Assembly: GCA_023229465.1 (NCBI GenBank) | Contig: JALNZE010000015.1 | Span: 1 to 64,000, forward strand | Reading direction: 5' to 3' | DNA: 64,000 bases | Source: Chitinophagaceae bacterium | GTDB lineage: Bacteria > Bacteroidota > Bacteroidia > Chitinophagales > Chitinophagaceae | In this document: piece by piece, positions 7,764 to 15,911 of the stretch | Numbering within the stretch: position 1 is the first letter of the stretch | Layout of the letters: the number at the start of each line of letters is the position of its first letter | Translations under genes and position numbers: made by a program | Notes under the pieces: generated by a model | Databases searched by the model: none | Told to the model about the DNA's origin: nothing | What the model saw: only the letters and a program-made list of their open reading frames with translations

Positions 7764-8630
7764 TCATCCTAAATAAAATCGCAGGTGCTTACACCGGTTG
7801 GTACTTCTGAGCTTTGTGATGGCCTTATCTTTAATCTGCCTTACCCTTTCGCGGGTTAAATGAAAGCGTTCCCCAATATCTTCCAGGCTCAAAGGGTGAT
7901 CTACCCCTATTCCGAAAAAATAACAGACCACTTCTTTTTGCCGCTCTGTTAATGTGCGCAGGCTTCTATCTATTTCCATCCGTAATGATTCGTGATGAAC
8001 CAGTTTTTCATCCGTTCGCTCGGCATTGGGGTTTTCCATCAAGTCCAGCAAGGTACCGTCTTCCCCTTCAGACAATGGGGTATCCATGCTTATATGCCTG
8101 AAGCCTACACTCATGGTAGCCGTAATCTCTTCAATTCCAATATCTAATACATCTGCCAGTTCTTCCGGGGTAGGTTCACGTTCAAATTCCTGTTCAAGTT
8201 GCTGATAGGCTTTACTGATACGGTTGGTAAGACCCACTTTATTCAGCGGTAATCTTACAATCCGGCTTTGTTCGGCCAGTGATTGTAAAATACTTTGCCG
8301 TATCCACCAAACAGCATAGGAGATGAATTTGAACCCCCTGGTTTCATCAAACCGAAGAGCGGCTTTGATTAAACCCAGGTTGCCTTCGTTAATCAGATCT
8401 GGCAATGTAAGGCCCTGGCTTTGGTATTGTTTGGCTACCGATACCACAAACCGTAAATTAGATTTTACCAACCTGTCAAGCGCTGGTTGATCACCAAGGC
8501 GAATGCGAAGCGCCAGCGCCACTTCTTCTTCCGGTGAAATGAGATCTACCTTCCCAATCTCCTGCAGGTATTTTTCCAGGCTTTGCGATTCACGATTCGT
8601 GATTGATTTTGTTATTTTGAGCTGACGCAT
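7764..8630 (-). CDS. rpoD: Primary RNA polymerase sigma factor (RpoD/SigA)
   Basis: A housekeeping sigma factor of the Bacteroidota type that recognises the TAnnTTTG promoters seen across the window. At about 288 residues it lacks region 1.1. Region 1.2 starts QSLEKYLQEIGKVDLISPEE. Regions 2.1-2.4 contain DLINEGNLGLIKA and FISYAVWWIRQSI. Region 4.2 has LEDIGERFHLTRERVRQIK as its helix-turn-helix. The second of two adjacent Met codons is used as the start because conservation begins at MRQLKI. Confidence 0.95.
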   Translation of the reverse strand: MRQLKITKSITNRESQSLEKYLQEIGKVDLISPEEEVALALRIRLGDQPALDRLVKSNLRFVVSVAKQYQSQGLTLPDLINEGNLGLIKAALRFDETRGFKFISYAVWWIRQSILQSLAEQSRIVRLPLNKVGLTNRISKAYQQLEQEFEREPTPEELADVLDIGIEEITATMSVGFRHISMDTPLSEGEDGTLLDLMENPNAERTDEKLVHHESLRMEIDRSLRTLTERQKEVVCYFFGIGVDHPLSLEDIGERFHLTRERVRQIKDKAITKLRSTNRCKHLRFYLG

Positions 8631-8931
8631 ACTCATAATAAGCAGGTTTTGATAGTAGGTTAGTATTGGTAAAAAACCTTGATGGTTAGTTTGTGTGAAC
8701 GAAACCGGGCGTCACGTAATCAGTTGTAGAGCAATTTAAGTTTTTTTTAAATCTTATCAAAAAAAACATTTTTTACAATTTATTGATATACAATGCTTTA
8801 GGAAGAGTTTATTTTTAAAATACTTAATTGTGGCTCACAATGGGTATCCTTCATCAAAAAAACATTTGGAAGCGAAGGATTATTTAATATTATTGCATGC
8901 CTGCTACAGATTGTAGGTTAAAGTGATTGTA
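8631..8931. other. Divergent intergenic region, no gene seen
   Basis: About 300 bases between the divergent sigma factor and START-like genes. It is A/T-rich with poly-A and poly-T stretches (8740-8775). It must hold both promoters, but no clean TAnnTTTG box was found. No RNA gene was recognised. Confidence 0.5.
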
Positions 8932-9318
8932 ATGAGTAAGAAGCAACTATTTACGTTGGAATTTCCGGTTCGATGTTCGCCAGGTATACTATTCGATTTC
9001 TTAGCCACTCCGGCCGGATTGCAGGAATGGTTTGCCGATAAAGTAGATGAGTGGGAGAATGTATACAGTTTTTCATGGAATGGCGGTACCCCCGACAAAG
9101 CAGAAATTGTAGATAAGGATGATGATAAGTTTGTACGTTTCCACTGGCTGCACACCGATAAAAATGAGTACTTCGAGTTCAGGATCGAAAAAACAGAAAT
9201 ATCCAATCAGACTATTCTAATAGTTAAAGACTTCGCAGAGAAATCCGAAATAAAAGATCAAAGCCAGTTATGGCAATACCAGATTAAGGATCTTTTTCAT
9301 AGACTGGGTGGTGCATAG
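8932..9318 (+). CDS. START-like/SRPBCC-fold protein
   Basis: A 128-residue protein of the helix-grip (START/Aha1-like) fold. The pattern FPVRCSPGILFDFLATPAGLQ followed by WFAD is the common start of Bacteroidota START-like proteins, and the C-terminal helix is LWQYQIKDLFHRLGG. The ligand and role are unknown. ATG at 8932 is preferred over the GTG three codons upstream. It is followed by a terminator and then the Lpt permease. Confidence 0.8.
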   Translation: MSKKQLFTLEFPVRCSPGILFDFLATPAGLQEWFADKVDEWENVYSFSWNGGTPDKAEIVDKDDDKFVRFHWLHTDKNEYFEFRIEKTEISNQTILIVKDFAEKSEIKDQSQLWQYQIKDLFHRLGGA

Positions 9319-9383
9319 TTCGATGATGCCCTGATCATTTCCTGTATCCCGGAATAACATTGTCTCAAAAAAATATGGATAGT

Positions 9384-9410
9384 GGCCCATTACGCTAATG
9401 AGCCTTTTTT
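9384..9410 (+). terminator. Intrinsic terminator after the START-like gene
   Basis: GGCCCATTA-CGC-TAATGAGCC forms a stem with one mismatch, followed by TTTTTT. Confidence 0.7.
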
Positions 9411-9529
9411 GCCCCCCTGTTACCAGGACTTAATTCCCCAAAAATTGTGTTTACTTTTTGAGTGGGGGTATTCTTTGTTAAAATCCAATGGGTATCTTTC
9501 ACCAATTCCCGTTCCTTTGGTGAAAACAT

Positions 9530-9537
9530 TACTTTTG
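9530..9537 (+). promoter_or_regulatory. -7 promoter element of the LptF/LptG gene
   Basis: TACTTTTG matches TAnnTTTG, 34 bases before the proposed start codon. It is probably the promoter of the four-gene run 9572-13190. Confidence 0.6.
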
Positions 9538-9571
9538 CAGGGCGGATCAGACAATATTAAGAAAGGATACA

Positions 9572-11020
9572 TTGATAAAAAAATTAGACATACTCATCAT
9601 CCGTTCATTCATTGGGCCTTTTATTGCCGCTTTTGCTATTTCTGTATTCGTACTCACCATGCAGTTTTTCTGGTTATATATAGATGACCTGGTGGGTAAG
9701 GGGCTGGATCTTTTCACCATTTTAAAATTGGTAGGTCTGGTTACGCTGTTCTGGGTGCCAACGGCATTGCCATTGGCATTGCTTTTTTCTTCCATCATGA
9801 CTTTTGGTAACCTGGGCGAATCATTCGAGCTGGTAGCCATCAAAGCGGCGGGTATTCCTTTGCTGCGTTTTATGCGGCCCTTATTAATCATTACTTTTTT
9901 CATCAGTGGACTGGCCTTTTTATTTGCCAATAACATCATACCCGTAACACAGAAAAAATTATCCGCCCTTAAATATGATATCATCGTTTCCAAACCGGCA
10001 ATTGATATTAAAGAAGGTATTTTTTATGATAAGATTGGGGGGTATGTGATAAAACTGGGAAAGAAAGAAAAAAACGACAGTATTATTCATAACGTAATAA
10101 TTTTTGAAAAGGGAAACTTTTTGCAGGATAATATGATGATGGCAGAAAGTGGTGTGATGCGATTGACCAAAGACAAAAAATTTCTTGAATTTATTTTAAA
10201 AAATGGTTGGCGTTACGAAGAAAAAGGATCAAGGGGTACCACAAACACCCAATTTACCAGGATGGGCTTTAAGGAATATAAAAAGGTATTTGACCTGAAA
10301 AGTTTTCAGATGAATAAATCGGGAGACAGCGCTTTTTACGATCCAAAAATGCTTAGTCTACGGCAACTTAACCAAACAATTGATTCGCTACAAAACGTTG
10401 ATACATTCTATTACAAAAAAGCCAAAACAGAATTAGCGCCCTATATCGGGTTTTCCCGTTACCTGGATACTGGGTGGGTGGTATTCAGCAAAGACTCTAT
10501 TAGAAAAATTTCTCAATTCAACCAGTTGATTCCCGATTCAATGAAGATGGCGATATCTGATGCGGCTATCAGCCAGATTAACTCCATAAGAGGCAATGTG
10601 AATGTATTGGCAACAGACTATCTTGAAAAATATAAATCACTGCGTCTTCATGAAATTGAATGGCATCGGAAATTTACCTTGTCGGCAGCCTGCCTGGTTT
10701 TGTTCCTGATTGGCGCCCCACTCGGTTCAATCATACGCAAAGGCGGTTTGGGCGCCCCACTTGTTTTTGCCATTATATTTTTTGTTGTTTTTCACCTCTT
10801 CAATACATTTGGTGAGAAGTTTGTAAAATCCGATTCAACCAGCCCACTGCTTGGTATGTGGCTATCCACACTGATACTTATTCCGATAGGGGTGTTTCTT
10901 ACCTATAAAGCAATGAGAGATTCTCAATTATTTAACCAGGAATTCTATTACAGATCATTCAAACAGTTGCAACGTTTTATAGCTAACTTTAAGCGTACTC
11001 ATTATTCATCATCAAAATAA
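9572..11020 (+). CDS. LptF/LptG-family permease (YjgP/YjgQ)
   Basis: A permease subunit of the LPS export ABC transporter LptBFG in the inner membrane. The N-terminal three membrane helices lie within residues 1-125 (LDILIIRSFIGPFIAAFAIS). They are followed by a long periplasmic beta-jellyroll region and then C-terminal helices (LSAACLVLFLIGAPLGSIIR, FAIIFFVVFHLFNTFGEKF). The 482-residue length is longer than the E. coli proteins because of the periplasmic domain. The start is TTG 9572, preceded by GAAAGGA. F and G paralogues cannot be told apart here. Confidence 0.93.
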   Translation: MIKKLDILIIRSFIGPFIAAFAISVFVLTMQFFWLYIDDLVGKGLDLFTILKLVGLVTLFWVPTALPLALLFSSIMTFGNLGESFELVAIKAAGIPLLRFMRPLLIITFFISGLAFLFANNIIPVTQKKLSALKYDIIVSKPAIDIKEGIFYDKIGGYVIKLGKKEKNDSIIHNVIIFEKGNFLQDNMMMAESGVMRLTKDKKFLEFILKNGWRYEEKGSRGTTNTQFTRMGFKEYKKVFDLKSFQMNKSGDSAFYDPKMLSLRQLNQTIDSLQNVDTFYYKKAKTELAPYIGFSRYLDTGWVVFSKDSIRKISQFNQLIPDSMKMAISDAAISQINSIRGNVNVLATDYLEKYKSLRLHEIEWHRKFTLSAACLVLFLIGAPLGSIIRKGGLGAPLVFAIIFFVVFHLFNTFGEKFVKSDSTSPLLGMWLSTLILIPIGVFLTYKAMRDSQLFNQEFYYRSFKQLQRFIANFKRTHYSSSK

Positions 11021-11027
11021 ATTAGGT

Positions 11028-11762
11028 ATGTCAACGCATAAACAAGACCGCCGTGCATTTATTAAAAACACCGGCAAGGCAGGTGTTGCGGCAGGCATTG
11101 CACTAACCGTACTTCCTGCATGGGCAACTGCCGGCTCACCATTAGCCTGGAATTCCTTTACACAACAACCCTTGCCATACGATTACAAAGCATTAGAACC
11201 TTTTATTGACGCGGTAACCATGGAAATACATTACAGTAAACACGCTGCCGCCTATGCCAAAAACCTGGGGGAAGCCGTGGTTGCTGAAAAAGTAGATACC
11301 AACAATACCCCGTTGGAAGATCTGCTCCGCCATGTGTCAAAATACTCTCCCAAACTCCGCAACAACGGAGGCGGGCACTACAATCATGAACTCTTCTGGC
11401 AATGTATGAAACCGGGTACCGCCACCAAACCGGAGGGAAAATTAGCAGCGGCCATTGATCAGTTTTTTGGATCATTGGATGCCTTTAAAACACAGTTTAC
11501 CGATGCCGGCAAAAACCGATTTGGCAGTGGCTGGGCATGGCTGGTATTAACTGCTGATAAAAAACTAATGGTAGGTTCAACCCCCAATCAGGATAATCCA
11601 TTGATGGACCTGAGTGACCTTAAAGGCATACCCTTATTGGGTTTGGACGTATGGGAACATGCTTATTACCTGAAATACCAGAACAAACGTCCCGACTATA
11701 TTGCTAATTGGTGGAATGTGGTTAACTGGGAATTTGTGCAAAAAAAATTTGAACTTGGATAG
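11028..11762 (+). CDS. Fe/Mn superoxide dismutase with an export signal
   Basis: Dismutates superoxide. The metal ligands are H68 (EIHYSKH), H120 (GHYNHELFW), D207 and H211 (LDVWEHAYY). Unlike cytosolic enzymes it has a 40-residue leader with twin arginines (DRRAFIKNTGKAG) and a hydrophobic stretch, so Tat export to the periplasm is likely. The second His of the usual HxxxHH motif is Ala (SKHAAAY). It starts 7 bases after the Lpt permease and is followed by an OsmC protein, making an oxidative-stress pair. Confidence 0.93.
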   Translation: MSTHKQDRRAFIKNTGKAGVAAGIALTVLPAWATAGSPLAWNSFTQQPLPYDYKALEPFIDAVTMEIHYSKHAAAYAKNLGEAVVAEKVDTNNTPLEDLLRHVSKYSPKLRNNGGGHYNHELFWQCMKPGTATKPEGKLAAAIDQFFGSLDAFKTQFTDAGKNRFGSGWAWLVLTADKKLMVGSTPNQDNPLMDLSDLKGIPLLGLDVWEHAYYLKYQNKRPDYIANWWNVVNWEFVQKKFELG

Positions 11763-11785
11763 AACGGATATTTAAACCTTACTAA

Positions 11786-12196
11786 ATGACAACAACAACA
11801 AAATGGGTAGAGGCCCTTGCTTTTGATTCAACTGCAGACAGCGGGCATACGGTTAGAGTAGATACGAATGTGGAAGCAGGAGGTTTGGGCAGTGGTATGA
11901 ATCCAAAGAAAATGTTACTGGGTACACTCAACGCGTGTAGTGGAATGGATGTGGTTGAGATACTAAAAAAAATGAAAGTCGCTTTTTCCAAATTTGAGAT
12001 TGTGGCAGACGCAGAACAAACAGAAGAACATCCGAAAGTTTTCAAATTTATCAGTATGGTCTACCGGATAGATGCAAATCCAGCGGATCTTGATAAGGTA
12101 AAAAAAGCAGTTGCTTTATCACAGGAAAAATATTGTGGCATTTCAGCCATGCTTGCAAAACACTGTACTATCAACCATTCGATAGAACTCATTTAA
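11786..12196 (+). CDS. OsmC family protein
   Basis: A 136-residue OsmC/Ohr-fold protein, related to thiol peroxidases acting on organic hydroperoxides. The two family cysteines are in LGTLNACSGMDVVEIL and EKYCGISAML. It is distinct from the larger OsmC protein at 61914. It lies 23 bases after the dismutase, consistent with a peroxide-defence role. Confidence 0.9.
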   Translation: MTTTTKWVEALAFDSTADSGHTVRVDTNVEAGGLGSGMNPKKMLLGTLNACSGMDVVEILKKMKVAFSKFEIVADAEQTEEHPKVFKFISMVYRIDANPADLDKVKKAVALSQEKYCGISAMLAKHCTINHSIELI

Positions 12197-12260
12197 AAAA
12201 AATCTTCTGCAACCTGCTAATCAAAATTTTCGGGTTCAACTATGGATCACCATACTGAGT

Positions 12261-13190
12261 GTGGCGCTGTTTCTTACAAAAATCATCGCCTACCAGTTTA
12301 CCCATTCCCTGGCTATCCTTTCCGATGCGTTAGAAAGTATTGTGAATGTGATTGCCGGATTTATTGGGCTGTACAGCCTGTATGTGGCAGCCAAGCCGCG
12401 CGACCTGGAGCATCCCTATGGACATGGAAAAGCCGAATTTGTATCGGCAGCCATAGAAGGCGGTCTGATTGTGGCGGCGGGCCTCATGATTATTTATGAA
12501 ACCATTCTGAATTTTGTTGAAAAAAGTACCCTGCAGCAATTAGATACCGGTTTGTACCTGATCGGCCTCACAGCGGTTATCAATTATATTGCGGGAACCA
12601 TTTGCCTGCGCATAGGCAAAAAAAATACCTCCCTTGCTTTACAGGCCAGTGGTAAACATTTACAGACAGATACTTACTCAACCGTTGGTATTATTGCAGG
12701 ACTTGTGATTATATTATTTACCAAATTATATTGGCTGGATAAACTGATTGCTTTGGGTATGAGTGTGCTGATCATTTATAACGGATACAAGATCATTCGC
12801 AGCTCACTGGCTGGCATTATGGATGAGGCGGATATGAAACTGTTGAAGCGGTTTATTGCTGTATTAAATGGACACAGACCTGCCAACTGGATTGATTTAC
12901 ACAATCTCCGTGTAATCAAATATGGCGCTTTACTTCATGTTGATTGCCACCTTACTGTTCCCTGGTACCTGAATGTGCATGAGGCACATGCGGAAATAGA
13001 TACATTGGCCGCCCTTATTAAACAGCAGTTTGGAGATGCTATTGAATTATTTGTACATACAGATGGCTGTATGCCCTTCAGTTGTACCGTTTGCGTAAAA
13101 ACCGACTGCGCCGTACGACAGCAGGCAATGAAAGGCAGAATGGAGTGGACACTACAGAATATCATTGCTAACCATAAACATCAGTTATAA
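12261..13190 (+). CDS. Cation diffusion facilitator (metal efflux) protein
   Basis: A secondary antiporter exporting Zn2+, Co2+, Fe2+ or Cd2+ across the inner membrane. CDF motifs are visible: the metal-site helix HSLAILSDALESIVN, HPYGHGKAEF, and HLQTD in a later helix. There are about six membrane segments and then a cytoplasmic domain with Cys-rich CMPFSCTVCVKTDC. The start is a problem. Homology clearly extends upstream (NFRVQLWITILS), and the frame is open back to 12186, but it contains no ATG, GTG or TTG before GTG 12261. The true start may be CTG 12207, or an A-run at 12195-12202 may have shifted the frame. Confidence 0.9.
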   Translation: MALFLTKIIAYQFTHSLAILSDALESIVNVIAGFIGLYSLYVAAKPRDLEHPYGHGKAEFVSAAIEGGLIVAAGLMIIYETILNFVEKSTLQQLDTGLYLIGLTAVINYIAGTICLRIGKKNTSLALQASGKHLQTDTYSTVGIIAGLVIILFTKLYWLDKLIALGMSVLIIYNGYKIIRSSLAGIMDEADMKLLKRFIAVLNGHRPANWIDLHNLRVIKYGALLHVDCHLTVPWYLNVHEAHAEIDTLAALIKQQFGDAIELFVHTDGCMPFSCTVCVKTDCAVRQQAMKGRMEWTLQNIIANHKHQL

Positions 13191-13297
13191 CCATCCGGAA
13201 CCTGAATAGTAACTGTTTGCAAAAACTACTTCCTGCAACAAAATTTACTGCGTAAATTTGCCTCACAATTATACATTCAATCCCAAAATAAAAGATC

Positions 13298-14665
13298 ATG
13301 CAGGTTTGGAAAGATTACCAGGAAAAACACAAAGAACGTTTTTTAAACGAGCTACTGGAATTATTACGCATACCCAGTATCAGCGCACGAAGCGAGCACA
13401 AAGAAGATATGAACCGCTGCGCGGAAGCAGTAAAACAAAGACTGTTGGAAGCAGGTGCCGATACCGTAACCATCTACCCTACTGCCGGCCATCCGGTAGT
13501 GTATGGCGAAAAAATAGTTGACCCTTCTAAACCAACCATTTTAGTTTACGGTCATTACGATGTACAGCCTGCCGATCCACTGGAACTATGGAACAGCGGC
13601 CCTTTTGAACCGGTGATTAAAGACGGAAAAATTTATGCAAGGGGTTCAGCAGATGATAAAGGCCAGTTTTATATGCATGTAAAAGCGCTGGAAACGATGA
13701 CGCGGACCCATACTTTACAGGCCAATGTAAAATTTATTATCGAAGGAGAAGAAGAAGTGGGCAGCCCCAACCTCGCCACTTTTGTTAAAGCGAATAAAGC
13801 ATTATTAAAAGCCGATGTAATCCTGATCAGCGATACCTCTATGTTGAGTATGGATACACCCTCGATAGATATCGGCGTTCGCGGACTGAGTTATATTGAA
13901 GTAGAAGTAACGGGCCCTAACCGCGACCTGCACAGTGGTGTGTATGGCGGAGCGGTAGCTAACCCGGCTACCATATTGGCAAGAATGATAGCATCCTGCC
14001 ATGATGAAAATAATCATATCACCATCCCCGGCTTTTATGATGATGTGCTGGAAGCAACCCCTGAAGAAAGAGCTAAAATGGCCAAAGCGCCTTTTAGCGA
14101 AGACGACTATAAAAAAGATCTTGGCATAACCAGCCTTTGGGGTGAGAAAGGGTATACAACCAATGAAAGAACCGGTATTCGTCCAACACTGGAAGTGAAC
14201 GGTATCTGGGGAGGTTATACCGGCGAGGGAGCTAAGACTGTTCTACCGGGAAAAGCAACAGCAAAAATATCCTGCCGGCTGGTGCCTGACCAGTCTTCGG
14301 CTAAGATCACTGAAAAAGTTATAAACTATTTCAAAAGCATTGCTCCTGCCGGTGTAACCATAAAAGCAGCAGAACACCATGGTGGTGAGCCTTATATGAC
14401 ACCTATTGATTCTGATGCATACAGGGCTGCTTCAAAAGCCATACTAACTACTTTTGGCAAAGAACCCATCCCCGTTCGTGGCGGTGGCAGCATACCCATC
14501 TGCTCTTTGTTTGAAAAGGAACTGGGACTAAAAATCGTATTCATGGGTTTTGGTTTAGACAGTGATAACCTGCATAGCCCGAATGAGAAGTATGCTGTTT
14601 TTAATTTTTATAAGGGGATAGAAACCATTCCGTATTTCCATCAGTTTTATTCAGAGATGAGCTAA
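13298..14665 (+). CDS. M20 family dipeptidase
   Basis: A zinc-dependent dipeptidase/carboxypeptidase of the CNDP-like group, 455 residues, cytosolic. The metal-binding motifs are LVYGHYDVQPADP and ARGSADDKGQFYMH, with the catalytic pair in IIEGEEEVGSP and an additional ligand site near ISDTSMLS. The lid/dimerisation domain is about residues 190-370 (GPNRDLHSGVYGG). TAAATTTG at 13253-13260 is a plausible -7 box. The exact peptide substrate is not readable. Confidence 0.93.
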   Translation: MQVWKDYQEKHKERFLNELLELLRIPSISARSEHKEDMNRCAEAVKQRLLEAGADTVTIYPTAGHPVVYGEKIVDPSKPTILVYGHYDVQPADPLELWNSGPFEPVIKDGKIYARGSADDKGQFYMHVKALETMTRTHTLQANVKFIIEGEEEVGSPNLATFVKANKALLKADVILISDTSMLSMDTPSIDIGVRGLSYIEVEVTGPNRDLHSGVYGGAVANPATILARMIASCHDENNHITIPGFYDDVLEATPEERAKMAKAPFSEDDYKKDLGITSLWGEKGYTTNERTGIRPTLEVNGIWGGYTGEGAKTVLPGKATAKISCRLVPDQSSAKITEKVINYFKSIAPAGVTIKAAEHHGGEPYMTPIDSDAYRAASKAILTTFGKEPIPVRGGGSIPICSLFEKELGLKIVFMGFGLDSDNLHSPNEKYAVFNFYKGIETIPYFHQFYSEMS

Positions 14666-14747
14666 TGATTTGCCACAGCATGCCTGTTTGAACAAAGCAA
14701 TTATTTGTGTTTATTTTTGAATACTGTGGTAATTTTTACAGATAAGT

Positions 14748-15137
14748 ATGGCCGAAGAAAAAGAAAAACTCCGCATAGATAAATATCTCTGGGCCATTCG
14801 TTTATTTAAAACAAGGAGCCAGGCAGGTGATGCCTGCGATAAAGGCAAGGTAAAATGTAAGGGTATTAATGTAAAAGCCTCCAGGCTCGTTGTGGTAGGA
14901 GATGAATATGATGTAAAAAATGAAACAAGAAAATGGGGGGTGAAGGTAACCGGACTATTACATAAACGCGTTCAGTATGCCGAAGCCATCAATTATTACC
15001 TTGACATCACACCTGCAGAAGAACTTGACAGAATCAAGTTTGAAGCAGCCAGTTTCCAGACAGGAAAAAGAATGAGTAAAATAGGGCGCCCTACCAAAAG
15101 GGAAAGACGGGATCTGGGAGGGTATATGGATATCTAA
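14748..15137 (+). CDS. S4-domain RNA-binding protein (Hsp15/HslR-like)
   Basis: A 129-residue protein with an N-terminal S4 domain (LRIDKYLWAIRLFKTRSQA, then VKCKGINVKASR). The basic C-terminal tail GRPTKRERRDLGGY is typical of the Hsp15 family. Hsp15 binds free 50S subunits carrying stalled peptidyl-tRNA and helps recycle them. It sits directly before trmD. Confidence 0.9.
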   Translation: MAEEKEKLRIDKYLWAIRLFKTRSQAGDACDKGKVKCKGINVKASRLVVVGDEYDVKNETRKWGVKVTGLLHKRVQYAEAINYYLDITPAEELDRIKFEAASFQTGKRMSKIGRPTKRERRDLGGYMDI

Positions 15138-15163
15138 ATAACCACTGCCTGTAAGGTATTCTG

Positions 15164-15171
15164 TATGTTTG
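15164..15171 (+). promoter_or_regulatory. -7 promoter element of trmD
   Basis: TATGTTTG matches TAnnTTTG and ends four bases before the trmD ATG, the same spacing as at rlmN. This predicts a leaderless or nearly leaderless mRNA. Confidence 0.65.
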
Positions 15172-15175
15172 CATC

Positions 15176-15856
15176 ATGAATATTGATATTCTTACCGTGG
15201 TTCCTGAATTACTCGACAGCCCTTTTAGCCATAGTATTCTGAAACGTGCCAGAGAAAAAGGGCTGCTGAATGTACACCTGCATAACTTACGCAAATGGGC
15301 CATCAATAAACATATGCAGGTAGATGATTACCAGTTTGGCGGTGGCGCCGGTATGGTTTTGATGCCGGAACCCCTGGCAAATGCCATCGATGAATTACAG
15401 AAGGATAAAAAATTTGATGAAATCATTTTTTTAACACCCGATGGTGAACTGTTTAACCAAAAAATTGCCAACCGGTTATCACTGAAAGAAAATATACTGC
15501 TTATTTGCGGACATTATAAAGGCATTGATGACCGCATACGTCAAAAATATGTGACCAAAGAAATTTCCATAGGTGATTATGTTTTAAGTGGCGGCGAACT
15601 GGCTGCTGCTGTAGTAGTGGATGCAATAGGTAGATTAATACCCGGAGTACTGAATGATGAAACCTCTGCTTTATTCGATTCGTTCCAGGATAACTTACTG
15701 GCGCCACCGGTGTATACCAGGCCGGCTGATTTTCGTGGAAACAAAGTACCAGAAATATTATTACAGGGAGATCCAAAAAAAGTGGAAGAATGGCGCACAG
15801 AGCAGTCATTACTCCGTACCAAAGAAAGGCGACCAGACCTGCTGAGTGAGGAGTAA
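15176..15856 (+). CDS. trmD: tRNA (guanine-37-N1)-methyltransferase TrmD
   Basis: Methylates G37 in tRNAs reading CNN codons, preventing frameshifts. It is a SPOUT-fold enzyme with the trefoil-knot SAM site (ILLICGHYKGIDDR, EISIGDYVLSGGELAA) and the C-terminal catalytic/binding segment LAPPVYTRPADFRG. The 226-residue length is normal. Unlike in many bacteria it is not beside rpsP/rimM, which are about 10 kb away. Confidence 0.96.
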   Translation: MNIDILTVVPELLDSPFSHSILKRAREKGLLNVHLHNLRKWAINKHMQVDDYQFGGGAGMVLMPEPLANAIDELQKDKKFDEIIFLTPDGELFNQKIANRLSLKENILLICGHYKGIDDRIRQKYVTKEISIGDYVLSGGELAAAVVVDAIGRLIPGVLNDETSALFDSFQDNLLAPPVYTRPADFRGNKVPEILLQGDPKKVEEWRTEQSLLRTKERRPDLLSEE

Positions 15857-15911
15857 CTCATCTGCTACAGTAACCGCTTATCCTCCCATTCTTCCAATGG
15901 TTTCTTTGTTA

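Noticed and set aside
8631..8931. Possible small RNA or tRNA between rpoD and the START-like gene
   Set aside because: No cloverleaf, no stable hairpin with a T-run and no clear promoter box.
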